Assembly (NCBI GenBank): GCA_000435755.1 | Contig: FR889108.1 | Location: forward strand, 41,954-56,158 | Reading direction: 5' to 3' | DNA from: Clostridium sp. CAG:508 | Lineage (GTDB): Bacteria; Bacillota; Clostridia; TANB77; CAG-508 | DNA length: 14,205 bases | Shown here: positions 5,874 through 12,468 of the stretch, piece by piece | Position numbering within the stretch: the first letter of the stretch is position 1 | Layout: each line of letters starts with the position of its first letter | Program-made: the position numbers and the translations under genes | The notes under the pieces: generated by a model | Told to the model about the DNA's origin: nothing | The model's database searches: none | Seen by the model: only the letters and a program-made list of their open reading frames with translations

Positions 5874-7070
5874 ATGAAAACAAAGAACAAAAGAAATTAT
5901 CTAAAACAAAACGGTATCACATTAATTGCACTAGTGGTTACAATAGTAGTGCTACTAATATTAGCAGGAGTAACCATAAATGCATTATTTGGAGATACAG
6001 GAATAATAAAAAGAGCACAAGATGCTCAAAATAAAATGGACCAAGCACAAGATAGTGATTTGACAAGTTTAAATAATTTAAACAACTGGATAGAGAATCA
6101 GACAAGAGATACAGAAAAGGTACCAGACATTCTGGAAAGATATATTTTAGGAGAGGACAAAAAGGGAATATTAGCAACGAATATAGTAGATATTTCAAAT
6201 GTACCTACTAATTTGAAATTTATAAATAACGATATAATACCTAATGCAGAAACAGAATTAGAGTTTAGTTCTTATGAGGTCAATGAGCAAGATATAGAAA
6301 TAACATTCAAATATCAAGACAACTATTATATTGCTACAGCAGATGCAACAACAAGAATTACAAAAACGATAACTAAAATATCCTTAATATTTAGCGGAAA
6401 AATAAAAGTTGAAAATGAAATGACTTTAGAAGGAATAGTTATTAACCTTGCTAAAAAATACACAGTAGTATATACAGAAGATGGAGAAGAAAAGAGAACT
6501 AGTACAACTACTGGGTGGATATGGCCAGTTATAGCTAGCAAAATTCAAATAGATGAAAATTGTGCAATTGCATTTTTTAACAATCATATTTATACATTGA
6601 ACTTGCCAAATAAAGAAATTATAATAAACCAAATATACGAAATAGGAAATGTGGACAATTGTGTAGAAGAGAATGGATTTACAGCATTTTTTCAAAATGA
6701 TAATTGGAATTTATGTTATTCTCCTAATACAGAATACATTGTGCCTAAAACAGTAAATGGAAAAAGCATAGATGAAATATGGATAGATTTCATATCTGGA
6801 ACTCCAATATTTGCAGAGCCTATAACTATTGGCTGTACTGGAGATGTGATTTCAATTGAAAAAATAATAGTGACAACTCCTGATGTAAGTTTTATTTTTG
6901 AACTAGAAAAATTTGAGTGTTTATCTTTAAAAGAACTAGATTTATCAGCATGTGGAGATAATATAGAAATATCGACAACTTTTACAGAAAAATATGCAGA
7001 CGTGAAAATTTATGTAAGTCCAACGGTAAAAGCCAAATATCCATCAAATGATAATATAATAGCAAAATAG
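5874..7070 (+). CDS. Prepilin-like secreted or surface protein with type IV pilin N-terminus
   Basis: This 398-aa protein has a short basic leader (MKTKNKRNYLKQNG) followed by a hydrophobic helix at about 15-37 (ITLIALVVTIVVLLILAGVT). This matches the type IV prepilin pattern with cleavage predicted after G14. The usual Glu at mature position 5 is Ala. After GIIKRAQDAQ comes a charged helical stalk (about 45-80) and a long, probably beta-rich domain. A Leu-rich segment near the C-terminus (LEKFECLSLKELDLSACG) faintly resembles a BspA-type leucine-rich repeat. No prepilin peptidase, ATPase or other pilus gene is in the window, so it may be a minor pilin-like surface protein. The ribosome binding site is weak (AAAGG, 5861-5865). 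Function of the globular part is unknown. Confidence 0.8.
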   Translation: MKTKNKRNYLKQNGITLIALVVTIVVLLILAGVTINALFGDTGIIKRAQDAQNKMDQAQDSDLTSLNNLNNWIENQTRDTEKVPDILERYILGEDKKGILATNIVDISNVPTNLKFINNDIIPNAETELEFSSYEVNEQDIEITFKYQDNYYIATADATTRITKTITKISLIFSGKIKVENEMTLEGIVINLAKKYTVVYTEDGEEKRTSTTTGWIWPVIASKIQIDENCAIAFFNNHIYTLNLPNKEIIINQIYEIGNVDNCVEENGFTAFFQNDNWNLCYSPNTEYIVPKTVNGKSIDEIWIDFISGTPIFAEPITIGCTGDVISIEKIIVTTPDVSFIFELEKFECLSLKELDLSACGDNIEISTTFTEKYADVKIYVSPTVKAKYPSNDNIIAK

Positions 7071-7092
7071 AAAAAACTTTCACTAGAATCAC

Positions 7093-7121
7093 TTGACACT
7101 TGTGAAAACAGCGAGTATAAT
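7093..7121 (+). promoter_or_regulatory. Promoter of the thrS T-box transcript
   Basis: A consensus TTGACA (7093-7098), 17-bp spacer and TATAAT (7116-7121) lie just upstream of the T-box leader. Transcription would start near 7128. Confidence 0.85.
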
Positions 7122-7127
7122 AATATA

Positions 7128-7357
7128 TAGTTTGAAAAATAAAGACAAGAATGAGACAAAGTAAAATCAAGGTTGTTGAAAGAGAGAGTTGGTCACCGGC
7201 TGAAAGCCAACTTAAATAAACAGATTTGAAAAACTACCTCATTAGTTCCTAGTTAAAAGCTAGGCGTATATCTGCGTTAAAGAGTAATTAAGTTAAAAAT
7301 AGGATGGAACCGTGTATATAAGCACTCCTAAGGTAGCAATACTTTAGAAGTGCTTTT
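7128..7357 (+). ncRNA. T-box leader RNA controlling thrS
   Basis: The leader senses uncharged tRNA-Thr and prevents premature termination. Landmarks in order: an AGAGAG segment and AGTTGG (7187-7192)/CCAACT (7207-7212) stem in Stem I; a specifier region AAACTACCTC (7231-7240) containing Thr codons ACT (7233-7235, followed by A) and ACC (7236-7238); a Stem III-like CCTAG/CTAGG hairpin (7248-7264); the T-box core GGATGGAACCG (7302-7312); then a terminator. In TGGNACC the N is A, predicting a U discriminator on the matching tRNA-Thr. Which Thr codon is the specifier is not certain; the conserved purine after the specifier favours ACT. Confidence 0.92.
7320..7357 (+). terminator. T-box attenuator hairpin
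   Basis: AAGCACT (7320-7326) pairs with AGTGCTT (7349-7355), extended inward with one mismatch by CTAA/TTAG. The T run is short (7354-7357, then GTATT). It competes with the antiterminator formed around the T-box core. Confidence 0.8.
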
Positions 7358-7419
7358 GTATTGCTCAAAAAATAGAAATATAAGCACTAAAATTTTTTTT
7401 ATTAAAAGGAGGAGAAACT

Positions 7420-9336
7420 ATGGTAAAAGTAGAATTAAAAGATGGTTCTAAAATAGAGGTTAATGAAGGTTCTTCTATTTTAGAAGTAGCAAAAAAATTG
7501 AGTGAAGGCTTAGCAAGAAATGCTATGGCTGCCAAAATTGATGGAGAGGTAAAAGATTTACGTACTATAATTGAAAAAGACTGTAAATTAGAAATTTTAA
7601 CTTTTGATGATTTAGATGGTAAAAAGGCATATTGGCACACAACATCTCACATTATGGCACAAGCTATAAAAAGACTATATGGAGATAGCGCAAAATTAAC
7701 AATTGGCCCATCTATTGACAATGGATTCTATTATGATTTTGATGTAGAAAAACCATTTACAGAGGAAGATTTAGCTAAAATCGAAGAAGAAATGAAAAAG
7801 ATTGTAAAAGAGGATTTACCAATTACAAGATATACTCTTCCAAGAGAAGAAGCTATTAAGTTAATGAAAGATAGAAAAGAACCATACAAAGTAGAACTAA
7901 TTGAAGAATTACCAGAAAACGAAGAGATTAGTTTTTATGATCAAGGTGAATTTAAAGAATTATGTGCAGGACCACATATTATGAGCACAGGTTCAGTAAA
8001 AGCATTCAAGTTATTACATTCATCAGCTTCATATTGGAGAGGAGACGAAACAAAACAAACTCTTCAAAGAATTTATGGTATTGCATTCCCTAAAGCAAGT
8101 ATGCTAGAAGAATATTTACACATGTTAGAAGAAGCTAAAAAAAGAGATCACCGTAAATTAGGAAAAGAATTAGATTTATTCTTCTTTGATGAGACTGCAC
8201 CAGGTATGGCATATTGGATGCCTAAAGGCTTTACAATGATGAATATACTTATAGACCTTTGGAGAAAAGAACATAAAAAGAGAGGATATCAAGAATTCTC
8301 TGGTCCACAATTAAACAGTAGTAGTTTATGGAAAACATCAGGACATTGGGATCATTACAAAGAAGATATGTTTGTTTTAATAGATAGTGATGGAAAAGAA
8401 CAAGCTTTAAAACCAATGAACTGTCCAAACTCTATTAAAATTTATCAAAGCAAATTAAGAAGTTACAAAGACTTACCTTTAAGATTTAGTGATATAGATG
8501 TTATACATCGTAACGAAAAATCTGGACAATTAAATGGTTTGTTCCGTGTAAGAATGTTTAGACAAGATGATTCACACAACTATGTTATGGAATCACAAAT
8601 TAAAGAAGAGATTAAAAACATTCTTGAAATTGCTAAAAAACTATATAATATATTTGGATTAGACTTTATATTAACATTATCTACTAGACCAGAAGATTAT
8701 ATGGGAGACATCAATTTATGGAATAAAGCAGAAGCGGACTTAAAAGATGTATTAGATGAAATATGTGGTAAAGACAACTATCGTGTAAATGAAGGTGATG
8801 GAGCTTTCTATGGTCCAAAAATTGATATTAAAATGAAAGACTGTTTAGGAAGAGAATGGCAAATGGGAACAGTACAAGTTGATTTCCAATTACCATTAAG
8901 ATTTAATTTATCATATATTGATTCTGACGGAGAAAAGAAAACACCAATTATGCTACACAGAGCATTATTTGGTTCATTTGAAAGATTTATTGGTATTTTA
9001 ACAGAACATTATGCAGGTGCATTCCCAACATGGTTATCACCAGTACAAGTAAAAATATTACCGATAGCTGATGCACATAAAGAATATGCTGAAAAGGTTC
9101 TAGAAGAACTAGACAACAATGGAATTCGTGCAGAACTTGATGAAAGACAAGAAAAAATTGGTTACAAAATTAGAGAAGCACAACTTCAAAAAATTCCATA
9201 TATGTTAATTATAGGAGATAAAGAAGTAGAGGCAAACGCAGTAGGAGTTCGTTCTAGATCAGATGGTGATATTGGAGCAATGGGACTAGAAGACTTTATA
9301 TCAAAAATTAAAAAAGAAGTAGAAGAATATAAATAA
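7420..9336 (+). CDS. thrS: Threonyl-tRNA synthetase
   Basis: This cytosolic class II synthetase charges tRNA-Thr. Its 638 aa cover the full bacterial architecture: TGS domain (1-61); editing/SAD domain with HTTSH (73-77) and C182/H186 in LCAGPH; class II catalytic core with zinc ligands C335 (MNCPN) and H386 (DDSHNY), motif 2 FRVRMFRQDD (375-384) and motif 3 around LHRALFGSFERF; and a C-terminal anticodon-binding domain beginning near VQVKILPIAD. AGGAGG (7407-7412) supports ATG 7420. Expression is controlled by the T-box leader upstream, and a strong hairpin follows the stop. Confidence 0.99.
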   Translation: MVKVELKDGSKIEVNEGSSILEVAKKLSEGLARNAMAAKIDGEVKDLRTIIEKDCKLEILTFDDLDGKKAYWHTTSHIMAQAIKRLYGDSAKLTIGPSIDNGFYYDFDVEKPFTEEDLAKIEEEMKKIVKEDLPITRYTLPREEAIKLMKDRKEPYKVELIEELPENEEISFYDQGEFKELCAGPHIMSTGSVKAFKLLHSSASYWRGDETKQTLQRIYGIAFPKASMLEEYLHMLEEAKKRDHRKLGKELDLFFFDETAPGMAYWMPKGFTMMNILIDLWRKEHKKRGYQEFSGPQLNSSSLWKTSGHWDHYKEDMFVLIDSDGKEQALKPMNCPNSIKIYQSKLRSYKDLPLRFSDIDVIHRNEKSGQLNGLFRVRMFRQDDSHNYVMESQIKEEIKNILEIAKKLYNIFGLDFILTLSTRPEDYMGDINLWNKAEADLKDVLDEICGKDNYRVNEGDGAFYGPKIDIKMKDCLGREWQMGTVQVDFQLPLRFNLSYIDSDGEKKTPIMLHRALFGSFERFIGILTEHYAGAFPTWLSPVQVKILPIADAHKEYAEKVLEELDNNGIRAELDERQEKIGYKIREAQLQKIPYMLIIGDKEVEANAVGVRSRSDGDIGAMGLEDFISKIKKEVEEYK

Positions 9337-9343
9337 AAATAAA

Positions 9344-9377
9344 AACAAGAGCATACCAAATTCGGTATGCTCTTGTT
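9344..9377. terminator. 14-bp hairpin after thrS, U-tract on the minus side
   Basis: AACAAGAGCATACC (9344-9357) and GGTATGCTCTTGTT (9364-9377) are perfectly complementary with a 6-nt loop. On the plus strand the stem is followed by AGAAGTTTC, not a T run; on the minus strand it is followed by a long T-rich run. It probably still ends or stabilises the thrS transcript. Confidence 0.7.
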
Positions 9378-9473
9378 AGAAGTTTCTATTACAAAAATAA
9401 AATGAATTTTTGTTGTATATTTTTGAATTTTGTGATAACATTATAAAAATTTAATTTAGGGAGATGGTTTTAC

Positions 9474-9803
9474 GTGGCGACATTTAATGATTTTATGAAA
9501 TTAGATATTAGGGTTGGAACAATTGTAAAAGCAGAGATATTTAAAGAAGCTAAGAGACCTGCATACAAACTAGAAATTGATTTTGGAGATGAGATTGGAA
9601 TAAAAAAATCTTCTGCACAAATAACAGAGGTATATAAACCTGAAGAACTAGAAGGCAAGCAAATACTTGCAGTTGTAAACTTCCCAGAAAAACAAATAGC
9701 AAATTTTCTTTCACAGGTATTAGTATTAGGAACATATAGTAAACAAGGAGTAGTGTTAATACAACCAACTGAAAAGGTAGAAAATGGAGATAAACTAGGA
9801 TAA
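9474..9803 (+). CDS. csaA: CsaA-like tRNA-binding protein
   Basis: This 109-aa protein consists of a single EMAP-II/Trbp111-type OB fold. The match to CsaA is clear along the whole length: KLDIRVGTIVKAE near residues 9-21, IGIKKSSAQIT (41-51), AVVNFPEKQIA (66-76), and the closing NGDKLG. CsaA binds tRNA as a homodimer and in Bacillus has been linked to secretion chaperone activity. The start is GTG 9474, supported by AGGGAGATGG (9458-9467). hpt follows 14 bp after the stop and is probably co-transcribed. Confidence 0.94.
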   Translation: MATFNDFMKLDIRVGTIVKAEIFKEAKRPAYKLEIDFGDEIGIKKSSAQITEVYKPEELEGKQILAVVNFPEKQIANFLSQVLVLGTYSKQGVVLIQPTEKVENGDKLG

Positions 9804-9817
9804 AAGGAGTAATAAAA

Positions 9818-10342
9818 ATGTTAGAACATAAGATATTAATAGATGAAGATACTTTAAATAAAAGAATAGAAGAATTAGCAAACCAAATTTCAAAAGACTA
9901 TAATGGAGAGGACATTGTTCTAGTATGTACATTAAAAGGAGCTGTATATTTTACAATAGATTTATCTAAAAAAATTACTGGAAGTGATGTAATATTAGAT
10001 TTTGTGAGAGTTAGTAGTTATGGTGTAAATAATAGATATACAACAGGAAAATTAGATTTTAAATTAGATATAAGTGAAGACATAGAAAACAAAAATGTAA
10101 TAATTATTGAAGATATAATAGATTCAGGAATAACATTAAACTATTTGCGTGATTATTTAAAAACTAAAAATCCAAAGAGCTTAAAAATATGTGTGCTTTT
10201 GGATAAAAAGGAAAGAAGACAAAAAGAAATAAATTTAGACTATGTTGGATTTGAAATAGAAAATAAATTTGTACTTGGATATGGTTTAGACTATGATGAA
10301 AAATATAGAAACTTACCATATATAGGATATGTAGAAGAGTAA
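9818..10342 (+). CDS. hpt: Hypoxanthine(-guanine) phosphoribosyltransferase
   Basis: This is a purine salvage enzyme transferring phosphoribose from PRPP to hypoxanthine or guanine. The 174-aa length is standard. Motifs are the LKG loop (39-41), SSYG (66-69) in the mobile loop, the PRPP-binding signature VIIIEDIIDSGITL (94-107) with E98/D99 and D102, the base-binding LLDKK (127-131), and the C-terminal GYGLDYDEKYRNLPYIG. AAAGGAG lies before the ATG. It is downstream of csaA in a short two-gene unit, ended by a terminator directly after the stop. Confidence 0.97.
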   Translation: MLEHKILIDEDTLNKRIEELANQISKDYNGEDIVLVCTLKGAVYFTIDLSKKITGSDVILDFVRVSSYGVNNRYTTGKLDFKLDISEDIENKNVIIIEDIIDSGITLNYLRDYLKTKNPKSLKICVLLDKKERRQKEINLDYVGFEIENKFVLGYGLDYDEKYRNLPYIGYVEE

Positions 10343-10376
10343 AAGTGGACTTTATTGAAGCCCACTTTTATTTTTG
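10341..10376. terminator. Shared terminator between convergent hpt and the MscS-family gene
   Basis: AAAAGTGG (10341-10348) pairs with CCACTTTT (10362-10369), extended inward past an A-C mismatch by CTT/AAG. On the plus strand TTTTATTTTT follows. The right arm contains the stop codon of the opposing gene, so the two 3' ends are packed together. Confidence 0.85.
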
Positions 10377-11171
10377 ATGAATATCAAGTTGATTATATGG
10401 TATTATTATGTTGTTTGCATCTAATGTTAATTTTATAATTCTTAAAGCATATCTTCTTGAAGCTAGTTTGTATTCAGGTGAACAATATATCATTATCCTA
10501 TAAGCTACAGAAGAATCTTTAAATTCACTTATGCCTAAATATTTTGCACCTTTAATATTAGGACATTGAGATATCTGTTCAACCATTATATCTATAAGTT
10601 TTTCAATTTTTTCTGTAGGTTCATCATATGAGACTGGCACATCAACTACTAATTGGTCAGATAATCGTAAGGATTGCGATATATTTCTATTAGCAATAAC
10701 AAAGATATTATCGTTATTTACATCTTTTAATTTAGTTGACTTAACTCCAAGCTCAATTACTTTACCTTCAACATCAGCAATTTTTATAATATCTCCCACA
10801 GAAAAGTAGTTATCAACTATAATATTAAATCCCATAATAATGTCTTTTAAAGCATCTTGAAGAGCAAGACCAGCTATAACAGAAACGACTCCCAGTCCAG
10901 CTATTAGAGAGCTAACATTAAATCCTAGCAATTGTAAAATAAATAAAAATGCAATAATTATAATAACATAGTTTATAATATGTTTAGCAAGTTTTATGTA
11001 TGTGATTTCTCTCTTGAATTCTCTTGAATTATCACGTTGTTCAATTCTTCTAATTGCTCTATTTAGAACTCTATCCTTTGCTCTTAAAAGAATTATAGAG
11101 ATAATAATAGTTAACAAAATAATCCATACATGTTTATTTATAAGGAATTGATTTAAATCTTCTAAATTCAT
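10368..11171 (-). CDS. Mechanosensitive ion channel, MscS family
   Basis: This membrane channel releases solutes on hypo-osmotic shock. From the chosen start the protein is 267 aa. TM1 is at about 14-30, TM2 at about 64-84, and the pore-lining TM3 at about 86-118 has the Gly/Ala-rich packing AGLGVVSVIAGLALQDALKD. A beta domain follows (VGDIIKIADVEGKVIELGVK and the NDNIFVIANRNI strand), then the C-terminal alpha/beta domain ending IIIPYNQLDIH, which matches the family's typical ending. I chose the ATG complementary to 11169-11171 because GAGGTG (complement of 11178-11183) precedes it. A longer in-frame start at 11204 would overlap the -10 box of the promoter and has no good ribosome binding site. 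Confidence 0.93.
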   Translation of the reverse strand: MNLEDLNQFLINKHVWIILLTIIISIILLRAKDRVLNRAIRRIEQRDNSREFKREITYIKLAKHIINYVIIIIAFLFILQLLGFNVSSLIAGLGVVSVIAGLALQDALKDIIMGFNIIVDNYFSVGDIIKIADVEGKVIELGVKSTKLKDVNNDNIFVIANRNISQSLRLSDQLVVDVPVSYDEPTEKIEKLIDIMVEQISQCPNIKGAKYLGISEFKDSSVAYRIMIYCSPEYKLASRRYALRIIKLTLDANNIIIPYNQLDIHQK

Positions 11172-11189
11172 ATAAAACACCTCATAAAT

Positions 11190-11218
11190 ATTATATATAA
11201 TCATTTGAAAAAATTCAA
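11190..11218 (-). promoter_or_regulatory. Promoter of the MscS-family gene
   Basis: On the minus strand, TTGAAT (11218-11213), a 17-bp spacer and TATAAT (11195-11190) lie just upstream of the chosen start. Confidence 0.65.
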
Positions 11219-11248
11219 TATAAAATATAGTATAAGCATGATTTTATA

Positions 11249-11257
11249 TGATATAAT
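11249..11257 (+). promoter_or_regulatory. Extended -10 promoter of the 310-aa membrane-anchored protein gene
   Basis: TGATATAAT is an extended -10 (TGnTATAAT) located 29 bp before the ATG. No good -35 is present at 17 bp, as is common for extended -10 promoters. It is divergent from the MscS-gene promoter. Confidence 0.45.
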
Positions 11258-11286
11258 AATAAAAAATTATATTAGGAGGCAAACAA

Positions 11287-12219
11287 ATGAAAAATAAGAA
11301 AATTATATATTTAATAATTGTACTATTAGTAATTGGAATAGCAATTGTAAGTGGAATTTTATTAAAAAATAAAAATATAGATAAGGGTGACATTCCTGAT
11401 GAAACAGAGCCGAAGAATCTTATTGAGGCAGTAATGAAAAAGAATAACAAAACTACAATGGATTATAAAAAGTTTGTAGGAGGAGAAGTACTAAGTACAA
11501 ATACATTATTTACTAAATACACTTTTGTAAATGATAATACAGTATATATTTTTAATCCTAAGAAACTAACGCAAGATGAGATGAGTTATAAGAAAGTGTA
11601 TGAGATACCATATGATATGAAGGTATTAAGTTTATTGCCGTCTAATAGTACAGATATACCTTTTATAGATGATATGGATAACATATATAGGCTACATGAC
11701 AATAACATAGATAATAATGAAAACAATTATGAAAGTTATGAAAAGGCAGTATATGAATTAAAAAATTATACAAAGAAATCATATACAGAGGACCTATATG
11801 CAAAAAAAATAGATTATAATTTTATTACTGCTTATTGGTATGTGAAAGATAACATACTTTATAAACTTGAACAAAAAAGTCAAAATGCAGGAACGAACAC
11901 AGAAATACTCAAAGTAAGTGGAAATTATGAAGGCGAAGAAATAATAAAAATATATAATGAGAGAATATTAAAAACGGATAAAGGGTTTTATGAAATACTA
12001 AATTATTATGACGAAAACGGAAATATTCAAACAACAACTATGAAGATAGATTTATTAAGTAAATATTATGATGAGGTATTAACCTTTACTTATGAATATG
12101 TTATTTTACAAGATAATACAATAATACCTATAAAAGATGTAATAACAAATCAAAAAGAATATCAACCAGACGATTATATTCAAACCTTAGATAAGAAACC
12201 AGAATCATTTGTAGAATAA
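11287..12219 (+). CDS. Membrane-anchored extracytoplasmic protein of unknown function
   Basis: I do not recognise a family. The 310-aa protein starts with a basic stub and one hydrophobic helix (about 6-27, IYLIIVLLVIGIAIVSGILL), with no lipobox Cys and no obvious signal peptidase site, so it is probably an N-terminally anchored protein facing outward. The rest is hydrophilic, rich in Asn, Asp, Tyr and Lys. It shows repeated short strand-like patterns with turns (for example NDNTVYIFNPKK, DDMDNIYRLHDN, VKDNILYKLEQK, TDKGFYEILNYYDENG), possibly a beta-propeller-like or beta-sandwich fold. AGGAGG (11274-11279) supports the start, and a strong terminator follows. It stands alone in its transcription unit. 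Confidence 0.8.
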   Translation: MKNKKIIYLIIVLLVIGIAIVSGILLKNKNIDKGDIPDETEPKNLIEAVMKKNNKTTMDYKKFVGGEVLSTNTLFTKYTFVNDNTVYIFNPKKLTQDEMSYKKVYEIPYDMKVLSLLPSNSTDIPFIDDMDNIYRLHDNNIDNNENNYESYEKAVYELKNYTKKSYTEDLYAKKIDYNFITAYWYVKDNILYKLEQKSQNAGTNTEILKVSGNYEGEEIIKIYNERILKTDKGFYEILNYYDENGNIQTTTMKIDLLSKYYDEVLTFTYEYVILQDNTIIPIKDVITNQKEYQPDDYIQTLDKKPESFVE

Positions 12220-12223
12220 AAAT

Positions 12224-12253
12224 AAAAAGACAATACTTTAGTATTGTCTTTTT
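12224..12253 (+). terminator. Intrinsic terminator
   Basis: AAAAAGACAATAC (12224-12236) pairs perfectly with GTATTGTCTTTTT (12241-12253) around a TTTA loop, with a terminal T run. It ends the 310-aa protein gene. Confidence 0.92.
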
Positions 12254-12320
12254 CGGACTGTTGACAAAGTATATAAAAATATTTTGTTCCTAAATTTACT
12301 AAATAGACTTTTAAAAAATA

Positions 12321-12349
12321 TTGCAATTATGAGCAATTTGACTTATAAT
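12321..12349 (+). promoter_or_regulatory. Promoter of tRNA-Gly and probably the downstream gene
   Basis: TTGCAA (12321-12326), a 17-bp spacer and TATAAT (12344-12349) place the transcription start about 9 nt before the mature tRNA 5' end. Confidence 0.65.
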
Positions 12350-12364
12350 AAATATATAAAATTT

Positions 12365-12438
<74 letters not shown>

Positions 12439-12468
12439 AAAAACTTAGATAATTTACAGGAGGAAAAA

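Noticed and set aside
5627..5890. Minus-strand 87-aa hydrophobic ORF over the GC islet and pilin leader
   Set aside because: It is Phe/Leu-rich from AT-rich DNA read backwards, has no ribosome binding site, and overlaps the start of the prepilin-like gene.
12262..12280. TTGACA at about 12262 as a second tRNA promoter
   Set aside because: No -10 lies at 16-18 bp; the nearest TATAAA is only a few bases away. The 12321-12349 pair fits better.
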